64,000 bases of DNA from Microbacterium sp. Clip185 (GTDB taxonomy: Bacteria; Actinomycetota; Actinomycetes; Actinomycetales; Microbacteriaceae): assembly GCF_028743715.1 (NCBI RefSeq), contig NZ_CP117996.1:124001-188000 (forward strand), written 5' to 3'. Below are positions 7,098 to 18,011 of the stretch, piece after piece. Every line of letters begins with the position of its first letter. The stretch's first letter is position 1. The notes beneath the pieces are model-generated. The model was not told the origin of the DNA, did not search any database, and saw only the letters and a program-made list of their open reading frames with translations. The position numbers and the translations under genes are program-made.

Positions 7098-9647
7098 TCA
7101 GCCTCGCGTGCGGTCGCGGCCGAGCGTCGCCGCCATCCGCGCGGCCTGCCGCAGCGTGAGCTGAGGCAGGTAGCACCGCACGAGCGCCAGCCCCGTCGCC
7201 GGCAGTGCCGCCGAATCGGCGACAACGAGCCACACCGGCGAGAAGTCGGGCTGGAATTTGCGCTTGAAGCTGTGCAGCGAACGGAACCCGTAACCCGGCT
7301 CCAGCAGCGACCCCGCGAGATCGAGCATGCGCTGCACCGCATCCGATTCCGCACCGGCCTCCGCCGTGTATGCGAGGGGCGCGCCCGACAGGCTGAGCGT
7401 CTGCAATCCCTCCTCCTTGAGCTGCACGACCACCGCGCCGATCACGAACTCCATCACGCCGTTGAACGCCTCGTGCCGCCGGCGCATCACATCGAGCACG
7501 TAACCGCGGAGACCGTCGGGTCCATACAGCGGCAACCAGCTCGTAATCGCCTCGATGCGGCCGTCCTCGGCGATGGCGAGCATGAGCCGCACATCCGGAT
7601 CGTCGACCTGGTCGAGCCCGCCGAGCGTGAACTCCATCTCCGGGAGCTCCTTGTCGGCAAGCCACGACTCCGACAACGTGCGCAGCTGCAGGTGCTGCGC
7701 GATGGACAGATCCGCCCACCGCGTCCACACCGCCGTCACGCCCTCGCGCGCCGCCTTGTTCGTCGCCGTGCGGATGTCCTGCCGCTTCTTACCCGCGGGA
7801 GTCCACTCCTGCGCGTCGAGCAGCGCCTCCTCCGCGATCCGCAGCCGGTACCAGCCCCGCGACGCGAGCTCGGCGCTCGGCCCATCGCTCACACTGTAGA
7901 ACACCGGCCGCCAGCCATTGTCGCCGCAGAACGCCGCGAACTGCTCGAATACGCGCACGTCCGCGAACGCCGGACCGAACGGGCCGCCCACCGTGACGGC
8001 GACGTTGTGGTGCACCTGATACGCGATCGCAGCGGTGCCGTCGGGCGAGAACCAGTAAGAGTTGCCGGGCCACGTCGACATGAAGCTGAACGAGTCGCCG
8101 CCGCCCGCGCGCAGCAGCTCGCGCGCCCGGATGCGGTCGTCCCGGTCGCCCACGGCCGCCGGCGCGAAGATCAGATACGCCGTCGCGAGCACCGCCCCGG
8201 CCCAGAAGATCGCCGGTGGCAGGTACCAGAAGATGCGCGCCTCGAGCGTCTCCGGAACGAACGTCACCACGTCGGGTGGCAGCAGCGTGGGCGGGATGAA
8301 GCGCAGCGGCAGGGCGAGCAGGATGTCGCCCAGATCGATCACCGGGTCGTAGCCCTGGCGGGTGAGCACCTGCCCCGCGGTCGCGATGAGCACCGTGAGC
8401 ACGGTCGCGGTCCCGAGCACCACGAGATAGCGGCGCCGCGCCGCGGGGCTCGACGTCACGCGCAGGTGCCGGCGGAAGACGAGCAGCGCGATCGTCGTGC
8501 CGAGCGGCGCGACGGCGGCCAGCAGCGCCCCCGAGATCGTCTGCCAGACGTAGGTCTCCGCATCCGTGCCCTGATACGCGGCGATGTCGGCCACCGTCTC
8601 GGGCTGCAGCGTGATCCACTGCACGAGGATCCACGCGAACACGGCGGCGTTGAGCAGCACCGCGATCCACAGCGCCGCCCGTCGTCCCCGCAGGATGCCC
8701 CACGCCGCGATCAGCGCGATGATCATCGGCAGCAGCGCGATCCAGCCCGCCGCCGGGAAAACCTCGGCCGCCGTCGTGTACTCGGAGGGGCAGTCGACCG
8801 CGGAGCCGAACGCGCACGTCGTGCCGTCGACCACGACCACGGGATCGATGCTGAGGAAGCCATAGAACGACAGCAGGCCGGTGCCCGATCCGAACCACGT
8901 CGCGATGACGGGACCGATGCCGCCCACGGCCACGAGCGACGCGAGCAGCACGCGGATCTCGTGGTGCGAGCTGCGCACCACGAGGGTCTTCGCTCGCCGG
9001 CCGCCGAGGAGGAAGCCCACGCCGAGCCCCACCGGCAGCGCGACGAGGATGAAGAGGCTGTCCGCGTCGCCCCGGTAGAGGAAGAGCACGCACACCGCGA
9101 GAAGGGATGCGAGGCGCACTCGTCGTCGCCACAGCGCACCGATGAAGCAGCTCGCCGCCATCGCCGTGCACACGAGAGCCGCGAGCGGGGTGAGCGTGAA
9201 GAAGAACACGTCGTTGAGGGGCAGGAACGCGAGGAAATGCTCCTCGAGCAGTCCCACCGCGATCGAGACCGAGGTCACGAGCAATCCTCCGGCGATGTAG
9301 GCGATCGCCGCCCGCGCCGTGCCCATGACCCGTTCCGCCTGACTCACCACGACCGCGGCGAGCACCAGCGTCGTGAGCAGCTCGGGCACGGAGCCCGTCA
9401 CGAACATGGGGGTGATCGCCGACCACCAGCGGAAGTCGTCGAACGAGTCGTTCCACGGCGGAAGCAGTCCGGTGTCGGCATCCGGGGGTGAGGTGATGAC
9501 GATCTGCGCGACGCTCGTCACCAGCATCACGAGCAGCAGCGCGCTCGTGAACGGATGCCGCCGCAGCCACGCCCCAACCGTCGCAGCGATGGTCCGCATC
9601 CGGTTCAGAGGCGACTCCGAGACGGATGCGGGTGTGGCTGCGGACAT
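7098..9647 (-). CDS. MprF/DUF2156-type lysylphosphatidylglycerol synthase-like protein with rhomboid-like membrane domain
   Basis: 849 residues. The N-terminal ~230 residues form several hydrophobic helices with a rhomboid-like layout (AAIAYIAGGLLVTSVSIAVG) but no obvious Gly-x-Ser catalytic motif. Further membrane segments follow to about 520. The C-terminal ~320 residues are the DUF2156 acyltransferase fold shared by aminoacyl-phosphatidylglycerol synthases (SFSFMSTWPGNSYWFSPDG; FNGVMEFVIGAVVVQLKEEG). Family members attach Lys or Ala to phosphatidylglycerol and flip it, reducing surface charge. The substrate here is not known. An alternative is a general membrane-anchored aminoacyltransferase. 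Confidence 0.8.
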   Translation of the reverse strand: MSAATPASVSESPLNRMRTIAATVGAWLRRHPFTSALLLVMLVTSVAQIVITSPPDADTGLLPPWNDSFDDFRWWSAITPMFVTGSVPELLTTLVLAAVVVSQAERVMGTARAAIAYIAGGLLVTSVSIAVGLLEEHFLAFLPLNDVFFFTLTPLAALVCTAMAASCFIGALWRRRVRLASLLAVCVLFLYRGDADSLFILVALPVGLGVGFLLGGRRAKTLVVRSSHHEIRVLLASLVAVGGIGPVIATWFGSGTGLLSFYGFLSIDPVVVVDGTTCAFGSAVDCPSEYTTAAEVFPAAGWIALLPMIIALIAAWGILRGRRAALWIAVLLNAAVFAWILVQWITLQPETVADIAAYQGTDAETYVWQTISGALLAAVAPLGTTIALLVFRRHLRVTSSPAARRRYLVVLGTATVLTVLIATAGQVLTRQGYDPVIDLGDILLALPLRFIPPTLLPPDVVTFVPETLEARIFWYLPPAIFWAGAVLATAYLIFAPAAVGDRDDRIRARELLRAGGGDSFSFMSTWPGNSYWFSPDGTAAIAYQVHHNVAVTVGGPFGPAFADVRVFEQFAAFCGDNGWRPVFYSVSDGPSAELASRGWYRLRIAEEALLDAQEWTPAGKKRQDIRTATNKAAREGVTAVWTRWADLSIAQHLQLRTLSESWLADKELPEMEFTLGGLDQVDDPDVRLMLAIAEDGRIEAITSWLPLYGPDGLRGYVLDVMRRRHEAFNGVMEFVIGAVVVQLKEEGLQTLSLSGAPLAYTAEAGAESDAVQRMLDLAGSLLEPGYGFRSLHSFKRKFQPDFSPVWLVVADSAALPATGLALVRCYLPQLTLRQAARMAATLGRDRTRG

Positions 9648-9753
9648 GGCGTCATTGTCGCAGGAGGACCTTTCGACTTCGTTCGCGCCACGGCGCGGGC
9701 CGGAGCCCTAACCTGGAGCGAGACAGCGACCACGGGGGCCGGGAGACGACACG

Positions 9754-10935
9754 ATGACGGTGCAGGAAGTGATCTCGGAGTACGACGTGCTGGGAAACCC
9801 TCCCGACGCGCTGCGCTCGGTCGTGGAACTCGCCGCCTTCGTCGCCGAGGTTCCGATGGCGACGATCAACATCATCACCGACGACGCGCAGTACCAGCTG
9901 GCCGCCGTCGGATTCGATGCGGCGATCTGCCGCCGCGAGGACTCGATGTGCGCTCTCAATCTGCACCTCGGTCAGCCCGTCGCGGTCGCCGACGCCAGCC
10001 AGGATCCGCGGTACCGGTCGAACCCCTTCGTCACGGGTGCTCTCGGAGACGTCCGTTTCTACGCCAATCACCCGCTCGTGCTGGCGGGGGAGACCATCGG
10101 CACCCTGTGCGTGTTCGACACCGTGCCGCGCGAGATCGACGAGCACCGCACCGCACTGCTGGCCGTGCTCGCCGCGCGGATCGTCGACATCCTCGAGCTC
10201 GAGCGACGCACCCGCTACCTCCACACCGTGCTGCAGCGGGCGGAGGAGCTGAGAGACGAACTGCGTCGCTCGAACGATCACCTCTCGGCCTTCGCCGGAC
10301 AGATCAGTCACGACCTTGCCGGCCCCCTCACCTCCGTCACGATGTCGCTGCACCTGCTGCAGGAGCAGTTCGAGGAGCAGCTGAAGGTGCCGCCGTCCGT
10401 CGAGAGCTGGGTCGAGACCGGCATCCGCGGCACGTCTCGGATGCAGGAGATGATCCGCGACATCCTCGCCTTCGCGCGCCTCGGCGGGGTGCTGAACCTC
10501 ACCCCCACCGATCTCGGAGCGCTGGCACAAGACGTGCGTGCCGACCTGGGCGTCACCGATGACGACCCCCGCATCACGATCGGCGAACTGCCCGTCGTGT
10601 CCGGCGATGCCACCCAGCTGCGTGCCGTGCTGCAGAACCTCGTCTCCAACGCGCTCAAGTTCGGCGGCCCGGATCCTCGGGTCGAGCTGCGCTCGCTGCG
10701 CACGTCCGAAGGATGGCGCATCGAGGTCGGCGACCGCGGCCCCGGCATCGACCCCGCCGACGTCGAGCGCGTCTTCGACCCCCTCGTCCGCGCGAACACC
10801 GAGGTCGAGGGCACCGGAATCGGCCTTTCCACCTGCCGTCGCATCGTGCAGGCGCACGGCGGTTCGATCGGCATCGAGCCGCGTGAGGGCGGCGGCACCA
10901 CCGCGTGGTTCGAGGTGCCCGCATCCCGCGACTGA
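9754..10935 (+). CDS. GAF-domain sensor histidine kinase
   Basis: 393 residues with no membrane segment. A GAF domain covers about 20-150 (ITDDAQYQLAAVG; FYANHPLVLAGETIGTLCVFD), then a helical dimerisation part with the phospho-acceptor H186 in QISHDLAGPLTSV, and a HATPase_c domain with the N-box NLVSNALKF (about 295-303), DRGPGID (327-333) and GTGIGLS (353-359). It should autophosphorylate in response to a cytosolic ligand or redox signal. No response regulator gene is adjacent, so it is an orphan kinase. It is divergent from the MprF-like gene across 106 bases. Confidence 0.9.
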   Translation: MTVQEVISEYDVLGNPPDALRSVVELAAFVAEVPMATINIITDDAQYQLAAVGFDAAICRREDSMCALNLHLGQPVAVADASQDPRYRSNPFVTGALGDVRFYANHPLVLAGETIGTLCVFDTVPREIDEHRTALLAVLAARIVDILELERRTRYLHTVLQRAEELRDELRRSNDHLSAFAGQISHDLAGPLTSVTMSLHLLQEQFEEQLKVPPSVESWVETGIRGTSRMQEMIRDILAFARLGGVLNLTPTDLGALAQDVRADLGVTDDDPRITIGELPVVSGDATQLRAVLQNLVSNALKFGGPDPRVELRSLRTSEGWRIEVGDRGPGIDPADVERVFDPLVRANTEVEGTGIGLSTCRRIVQAHGGSIGIEPREGGGTTAWFEVPASRD

Positions 10936-11011
10936 CGCGGCTTTTACCCCGCCGTGTCGCGCGGCACAAGAGGTGAGCGGGTCTCTCACGCCCGTTGTCT
11001 ACGGTGAGGTG

Positions 11012-12682
11012 GTGAGCACCGCACCCGAATCGGCCACCGCATCCGCAGCTTCGCCCAGCAGGGGGATCGCTCGATGGGTCTTCTGGCCCGCCGCATCCGT
11101 CGTCTTGATCGCCGCCGCGTTCGCGATCATCTTCCCGGATGCGGCGGAGGTGTTCTTCGGCACCATCCAGACCGGCATCGTCAACACCTTCAACTGGTAC
11201 TACGTGCTGATCGCGGCCTTCTTCGTGGCCTTCGCCCTGTTCATGGGATTCAGTCGCTTCGGTGACATCAAGCTCGGCAAGGACACCGATGAGCCCGAGT
11301 TCTCGCTCGGCGCGTGGTTCTCGCTGTTGTTCGCGGCGGGGATGGGCATCGGCCTCGTGTTCTACGGGGTGAGCGAGCCGCTCAGCCACTACGTCGATCC
11401 CCGCCCCGGTGTCACCGGAACACCTGAGCAGCTCGCGCAGGGCGCGCTCACCCAGACCTACCTGCACTGGGGTGTGCAGGCCTGGGCGATCTACGTCGTC
11501 GTCGGACTCGCCCTCGCGTACGCGATCCACCGCCGTGGACGCCCCATCTCCATCCGCTGGGCGCTCGAGCCCCTGCTCGGGCGCCGCGTGCGCGGCGGGT
11601 GGGGCAACGCCATCGATGCGATCGCGCTGTGCGGCACGATCTTCGGCGTCGCGACCTCGCTCGGCCTCGGCGTGCTGCAGATCGGTTCCGGCCTGCAGGC
11701 GGCGGGCCTCCCTGAACCCGACACCCTGATGAACGTGCTGATCATCGGTGTGATCACGGTCTTCGTGCTGTTCTCGGTGCTCTCCGGCGTCGCCAAGGGC
11801 ATGAAGTGGCTCTCGAGCGCCAACCTCATCCTCGCCGCAGTACTGCTTGTGTTCGTCCTGATCTTCGGGCAGACCGAGTACCTGCTGCGTGAATGGGTGC
11901 AGTCGATCGGCGCCTACCTGCAGAACTACGTCGGCCTCAGCTTCACGGTGAGCGCCTTCCAGGGCACCGCGGGCGAGGAGTGGCAGGCCGCACGGACCTC
12001 GTTCTACTGGGGCTGGTGGATCGCGTGGGCCCCGTTCGTCGGCGTCTTCATCGCGCGCGTCAGCCGCGGCCGCACAGTGCGTCAGTTCGTCATGGGTGTG
12101 CTCCTGGTGCCCACCCTCGTCGGCATCCTGTGGTTCGCGGTGCTCGGCGGTTCGGGGCTGTACCAGGAGCTGCACCACCCCGGCTCGATGCTCACCGACG
12201 GCGAGGTCGACCTGCAGGGCGCGCTCTTCCGGCTGTTCGAGTTCCTGCCGGGCACCCCCGTGCTCACGATCGGCGCGATCGTGCTGATCGCCATCTTCTT
12301 CGTGACCTCGGCCGACTCGGGAGCCCTGGTCATGGCGATGCTCGCGACGGGCGGCAACCCGGAGCCCAAGCGGTGGGTGCGCGTGTTCTTCACCCTCGCC
12401 ACCGCCGTTCTCGCCATCGCGCTGCTGATCGCCGGCGGCCTCACGGCTCTCCAGTCGGCCGCCATCCTCATCGCGCTGCCGTTCAGTGTGGTCATGCTGC
12501 TCATGTGCTGGGCCACGATCGTCGCCTTCCAGCGCGAGAGACGCGTGTACGACCGTGTTCAGCGCGCGCAGCTGCTCGAGCAGATCGGCGATCACTACGG
12601 CCTCGAGGTCGAGCAGGAGAACGAGGGTGGCCTGCGCATGCCCGCGTGGATGCGGCGGGCCCGCAGTAACGTGAAGGAGTGA
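11012..12682 (+). CDS. BCCT-family glycine betaine/carnitine/choline transporter
   Basis: About 556 residues from GTG 11012; longer in-frame upstream sequence overlaps the kinase gene and is rejected. Twelve hydrophobic segments are visible. Family signatures are GMGIGLVFYGVSEPLSHY and the tryptophan-rich WGWWIAWAPFVGVFIARVSR in the core helices. It imports osmoprotectants with Na+ or H+ at the plasma membrane. The charged C-terminal tail (RRVYDRVQRAQLLEQIGDHYG) could be the osmosensing region as in BetP. Its stop overlaps the next start. Confidence 0.92.
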   Translation: MSTAPESATASAASPSRGIARWVFWPAASVVLIAAAFAIIFPDAAEVFFGTIQTGIVNTFNWYYVLIAAFFVAFALFMGFSRFGDIKLGKDTDEPEFSLGAWFSLLFAAGMGIGLVFYGVSEPLSHYVDPRPGVTGTPEQLAQGALTQTYLHWGVQAWAIYVVVGLALAYAIHRRGRPISIRWALEPLLGRRVRGGWGNAIDAIALCGTIFGVATSLGLGVLQIGSGLQAAGLPEPDTLMNVLIIGVITVFVLFSVLSGVAKGMKWLSSANLILAAVLLVFVLIFGQTEYLLREWVQSIGAYLQNYVGLSFTVSAFQGTAGEEWQAARTSFYWGWWIAWAPFVGVFIARVSRGRTVRQFVMGVLLVPTLVGILWFAVLGGSGLYQELHHPGSMLTDGEVDLQGALFRLFEFLPGTPVLTIGAIVLIAIFFVTSADSGALVMAMLATGGNPEPKRWVRVFFTLATAVLAIALLIAGGLTALQSAAILIALPFSVVMLLMCWATIVAFQRERRVYDRVQRAQLLEQIGDHYGLEVEQENEGGLRMPAWMRRARSNVKE

Positions 12683-13137
12683 CAGAGCTCTCCTACCGCT
12701 CAGCCCGCCTGGCGGACGTTCCCGCCGAGACGCTGTACCGGCTGATGTGGCTGCGCGTCACGGTGTTCGTGGTCGAGCAGGCCGCCGCGTACCCCGAGCT
12801 CGACGGACGTGACCTCGAGCCCGACGCGGAGCTGTTCTGGGCCGAGCAGGCCGGCGACGTCGTCGCGACCCTGCGCCTGTTGCACGACGCCGGCACGGGC
12901 CACGCGCGGATCGGCCGTGTGGCGACGGCTCAGGCCGCGCGCGGTCGGGGTGTGGCCGCCGAGCTCATGACGCGCGCCGTTCTGCGAGCGGGAGAGCGCT
13001 GGCCCGGCGCAGCGATCGTGCTCGACGCGCAGGAGCACCTCGCACCCTGGTACGCCCGCTTCGGGTTCGCCGTCGACGGCGAACGATTCCACGAGGACGG
13101 CATCCCCCACGTGCCGATGCGGCGAATCGCCGACTGA
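12679..13137 (+). CDS. GNAT family N-acetyltransferase, ElaA-like
   Basis: 152 residues, GTG start overlapping the BCCT stop by four bases. ElaA-type features: LYRLMWLRVTVFVVEQ near the N-terminus, then the acetyl-CoA loop RIGRVATAQAARGRGVAAEL, and HLAPWYARFGFAVDG at the end, followed by DGIPHVPM. The acyl acceptor is unknown. Confidence 0.88.
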   Translation: MTELSYRSARLADVPAETLYRLMWLRVTVFVVEQAAAYPELDGRDLEPDAELFWAEQAGDVVATLRLLHDAGTGHARIGRVATAQAARGRGVAAELMTRAVLRAGERWPGAAIVLDAQEHLAPWYARFGFAVDGERFHEDGIPHVPMRRIAD

Positions 13138-13175
13138 GCGGGAATGCGCCGCATCCGTCAGCGTTCTCCTTCACC

Positions 13176-13811
13176 ATGACACGCGTCGGAATCATCGGAG
13201 CAGGACATATCGGATCGGCCCTCGCGAAGGGCCTCGTCGACCGGGGGTACGAGGTGGCGATCGCCAACTCCCGTGGTCCCGAGACACTGACAGACCTCGT
13301 CGCGGAGCTCGGCCCGAAAGCGCACGCCGCCACCGCAGCGGATGCGGCCGCCTTCGGCGAGTGGGCCGTCGTCACCGTGCCGCTGAAGGCCATCGACCAG
13401 CTGCCGGTCGCTGAGCTCGCGGGCAAGATCGTCGTCGACACCAACAACTACTACTGGGAGCGGGACGGCCGCATCCAGGTGCTCGAGGACAAGCAGACCA
13501 CGACGAGCGAGATGCTGCAGGAGCGTCTGCCGGAATCCACCGTCGTGAAGGGCTTCAACCACATCATGGCCGCCCAGATCAACACCGACGGCACCCCCGC
13601 GGGCACCGAGAACCGCCGGGCGCTGGCGACCGCGGCCGACACGGACGAGGGTCTCGCCTTCATCACGGCCCTCTACGACGAGTTCGGCTACGACACCGTC
13701 ACCGTCGGTCCGCTGGCCGAGAGCTGGCGCGTCGAGCGCGACCAGCCCGCCTACGTGGTGCGCCAGAACGCCGACGAGCTGCGCGCCAACCTCGCCCGCG
13801 CCGCCCGCTGA
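13176..13811 (+). CDS. NADPH-dependent F420 reductase-family oxidoreductase
   Basis: 211 residues. The N-terminal Rossmann motif is VGIIGAGHIGSALAKGL, followed by the NADP-phosphate-binding segment IANSRGPETL. The remainder (VVDTNNYYWERDG; VVKGFNHIMAAQI) fits the NADP oxidoreductase/coenzyme F420-dependent family, many of whose bacterial members do not use F420. It likely acts as a small cytosolic NADPH-dependent reductase; substrate unknown. Confidence 0.82.
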   Translation: MTRVGIIGAGHIGSALAKGLVDRGYEVAIANSRGPETLTDLVAELGPKAHAATAADAAAFGEWAVVTVPLKAIDQLPVAELAGKIVVDTNNYYWERDGRIQVLEDKQTTTSEMLQERLPESTVVKGFNHIMAAQINTDGTPAGTENRRALATAADTDEGLAFITALYDEFGYDTVTVGPLAESWRVERDQPAYVVRQNADELRANLARAAR

Positions 13812-13828
13812 CCCGCATCCCTCGCCCT

Positions 13829-13901
13829 CCGCGAGACTGCATCTTTCGCACGAGATCACGGGTAAAGACAGTGATCTCGTGACGGAAATGCCGTCTCGCG
13901 G
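13829..13901. terminator. Long inverted repeat between convergent genes (CGAGACTGCAT family, copy 1)
   Basis: The 31-base arms begin CCGCGAGACTGCAT and end ATGCCGTCTCGCGG, with about six mismatches and an 11-base loop. It is related in sequence to the perfect palindrome at 56324-56390 and likewise lies between convergent genes, so a bidirectional terminator is likely. Confidence 0.75.
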
Positions 13902-13926
13902 GCTCGGTAGGGGTTACGAGGGCCGG

Positions 13927-15294
13927 TTACACGGAGGCAGGCAGGGGGCGGGATGCGGCGCGCACCGGGATGAGCATCGCGAGACCGATCGCCAGCACCA
14001 GCACGATGCCGAGGATGCCCCAGTACTGCTCGCCGCCGATGACCACGAACAGTCCGAACGCGGTGGGTGCCAGGAACACCGCCGCGCGGCCGGTGGTGGC
14101 GTAGAGACCGAAGACCTCGCCCTCGCGTCCGGGCGGGATGAGTCGGGCGAGGAACGTGCGGGATGCGGACTGCGCCGGCCCGACGAACAGGCACAGGATC
14201 AGGCCGAACACCCAGAACATGCTGGCGCCGCCGGCGTGGAAGATGAAGATGCACGAGCCGCTGAGGATGAGTCCGATCAGCGCGACGACGATCAGCGGCT
14301 TCGGCCCGAAGCGGTCGTCGAGCGGGCCCGAGACGATGGTCGCGAGTCCCGCGACCACGTTCGCCGCGATGGCGAAGATGATGACCTCGCCAGGGCTGAA
14401 GCCGAAGGTGCCCGCCGCCAGCACGCCGCCGTATGTGAACACGCCCGTGAGGCCGTCGCGGAACACGGCGCTGGAGAACAGGAAGTAGACCGTGTGGCGG
14501 CTCTCGCGCCACAGCTTCGCGATGTTGCGGAACAGCAGCGCGTACGACGCGAAGAAGCCCACCCGCTCGGCCTCGATCGGGCGCAGGAGCGTGTTCTCGG
14601 GCACGGCGATCAGCACGGGGATCGCGGACAGACCGAACCAGAGCGCTGCCACGATCATCGACACGCGCACGGCCCAGCCGTTCTCGCTCGTCACGCCGAA
14701 CAGCCCGACCTCGGGGTTGATGAAGCCGAAGTACACGATGAGCAGCAGCACGATGCCGCCCAGGTAGCCCATGCCCCAGCCGAAGCCCGACACCTTGCCG
14801 ACGGTCTTCGGCGTCGAGACCTGGGCGAGCATCGCGTTGTAGTTCACGGATGCGAGCTCGAAGAACACCGTGCCGACAGCGAGCAGCACCAGGCCCAGCC
14901 ACAGATACGCCGGGTCGGGCGCCACCAGCGACATCAGGGCGAGCATCAGCACGACGACGGCCGTGTTGATGGCGAGCCAGCGCTTGCGGTGCGCCGACAC
15001 GTCGGAGCGCTGCCCGGTGATCGGCGCCGTGAGCAGCACGATGATGCCGGCCGCGGCGAGGGCGAACGACATCGCCGCCGAGGTGTCGGCCGTGTTCCCG
15101 AACGAGCTGCTGGTCAAGTACACGGTGAAAACGAACGTGGTTGCCACGGCGTTGAAGGCCGCGGATCCCCAGTCCCACAGCCCCCACGCGATGACGGGTC
15201 CGCGACGGGCGCGTAGGGGAGCGGCGGTGTCGGCGGCGAAGGCCGCCCGAGCTTCCGCGGGGGCCGGCACAGGCTTGTCGGACATATCGGGCAC
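13927..15294 (-). CDS. MFS transporter, UMF1/Atg22-like
   Basis: 455 residues from GTG 15294, which has an upstream GAGAGG; ATG 15285 is an alternative. It opens with VIAWGLWDWGSAAFNAV, typical of the Atg22/UMF1 branch of major facilitators, and shows about twelve hydrophobic helices with the loop FGLYATTGRAAVFLAPTAFG. Members are inner-membrane carriers, some for amino acids; the substrate here is unknown. It is divergent from dnaK. Confidence 0.85.
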   Translation of the reverse strand: MPDMSDKPVPAPAEARAAFAADTAAPLRARRGPVIAWGLWDWGSAAFNAVATTFVFTVYLTSSSFGNTADTSAAMSFALAAAGIIVLLTAPITGQRSDVSAHRKRWLAINTAVVVLMLALMSLVAPDPAYLWLGLVLLAVGTVFFELASVNYNAMLAQVSTPKTVGKVSGFGWGMGYLGGIVLLLIVYFGFINPEVGLFGVTSENGWAVRVSMIVAALWFGLSAIPVLIAVPENTLLRPIEAERVGFFASYALLFRNIAKLWRESRHTVYFLFSSAVFRDGLTGVFTYGGVLAAGTFGFSPGEVIIFAIAANVVAGLATIVSGPLDDRFGPKPLIVVALIGLILSGSCIFIFHAGGASMFWVFGLILCLFVGPAQSASRTFLARLIPPGREGEVFGLYATTGRAAVFLAPTAFGLFVVIGGEQYWGILGIVLVLAIGLAMLIPVRAASRPLPASV

Positions 15295-15396
15295 GGTAGG
15301 ACCTCTCGGTGAACAGCCGGTGCCGCGGATGCGCCGGCCCGCGTCGTCGCGGTGCGCTCAGCGTAACCGCTGCCGCCCGCATCCCCACCGAACAAA

Positions 15397-15417
15397 GTTG
15401 AGCGCATTCATATCAAG
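15397..15417. promoter_or_regulatory. HAIR-like HspR operator, upstream copy
   Basis: GTTGAGC, seven bases, TATCAAG. It matches about two thirds of the HspR-associated inverted repeat CTTGAGT-N7-ACTCAAG and lies just upstream of the dnaK -35 box. Confidence 0.5.
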
Positions 15418-15422
15418 TTCAC

Positions 15423-15451
15423 TTGACGCTCAGGATCGATGTGTCTATCCT
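15423..15451 (+). promoter_or_regulatory. dnaK promoter
   Basis: -35 TTGACG at 15423-15428, 17-base spacer, -10 TATCCT at 15446-15451. It is flanked on both sides by HAIR-like operators. Confidence 0.65.
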
Positions 15452-15470
15452 TGAGTCATCGCGGCTCAAC
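15450..15470. promoter_or_regulatory. HAIR HspR operator of dnaK
   Basis: CTTGAGT, seven bases (CATCGCG), GCTCAAC. The left half is perfect and the right half differs from ACTCAAG at two positions. It overlaps the end of the -10 box and the start site, so HspR binding would block initiation. Confidence 0.8.
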
Positions 15471-15546
15471 CTGAGTCGGCGAGCAGATTTCACACACATC
15501 GGGCCGTCGCATCCGTGAGGGCCCTTGCAAAGGGAGAGGGAAACAC

Positions 15547-17418
<1,872 letters not shown>

Positions 17419-17429
17419 GAGACACAACC

Positions 17430-18002
17430 ATGACGGACAAGAACTTCGAACAGCCGGACGACGGCGACGAGGTTCGGCCCGGCGAGGAGGGGTCGGAGGC
17501 GCACGCCTCCGACCCCGCTTCGCAGGAGCCGGAGCTCACGGTCGACGACATCCTGGGTGCCGAGCAGAACGCGGATGCGGCTGCGGAGGACCCCGACCTG
17601 CTGGGAGATCTCAAGCGCCTGCAGGCGGAATACGCCAACTACCGGCGCCGCACCGAGGAGCAGCGGGAGGTCGAGATCGAGCGCGCGAAGGGCTCGGTCG
17701 CCAAGAACCTGCTGCCCGTGCTCGACGACCTCGACCGTGCTGCCAAGCACGGCGACCTCGCCGAGGGCACCCCGTTCGCGGCGATCGCCGAGAAGCTGCG
17801 CGGCGTGGCCGAGCGCATGGGCCTGGTCACCTACGGTGCGGCCGGCGAGGCGTTCGACCCGCAGCAGCACGAGGCGATCTTCCAGCAGCCGACACCCGGC
17901 CAGACCGAGGCGACGATCCTCGAGGTGGTCGAGGTCGGTTACCGACTCGGCTCCGTCGAGCTGCGCCCCGCGAAGGTCGTGGTCGCCGTGCCGGCGGACT
18001 AG
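17430..18002 (+). CDS. grpE: Nucleotide exchange factor GrpE
   Basis: 190 residues, 11 bases after dnaK. An acidic disordered N-terminus precedes the long coiled coil (DLKRLQAEYANYRRRTEEQ) and the C-terminal beta domain with GEAFDPQQHEAIF and the terminal RLGSVELRPAKVVVA. It releases ADP from DnaK. Confidence 0.97.
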   Translation: MTDKNFEQPDDGDEVRPGEEGSEAHASDPASQEPELTVDDILGAEQNADAAAEDPDLLGDLKRLQAEYANYRRRTEEQREVEIERAKGSVAKNLLPVLDDLDRAAKHGDLAEGTPFAAIAEKLRGVAERMGLVTYGAAGEAFDPQQHEAIFQQPTPGQTEATILEVVEVGYRLGSVELRPAKVVVAVPAD

Positions 18003-18011
18003 GAGGAGAAC

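Noticed and set aside
7272..9491. Long rightward open frame (739 codons) opposite the LPG-synthase-like gene
   Set aside because: Its product is Arg/His/Glu-rich low-complexity typical of antisense frames in high-GC DNA; the leftward frame has clear domains.
10538..11011. N-terminal extension of the BCCT transporter
   Set aside because: It lies within the kinase gene in another frame and has low-complexity composition; GTG 11012 gives a normal-length protein.
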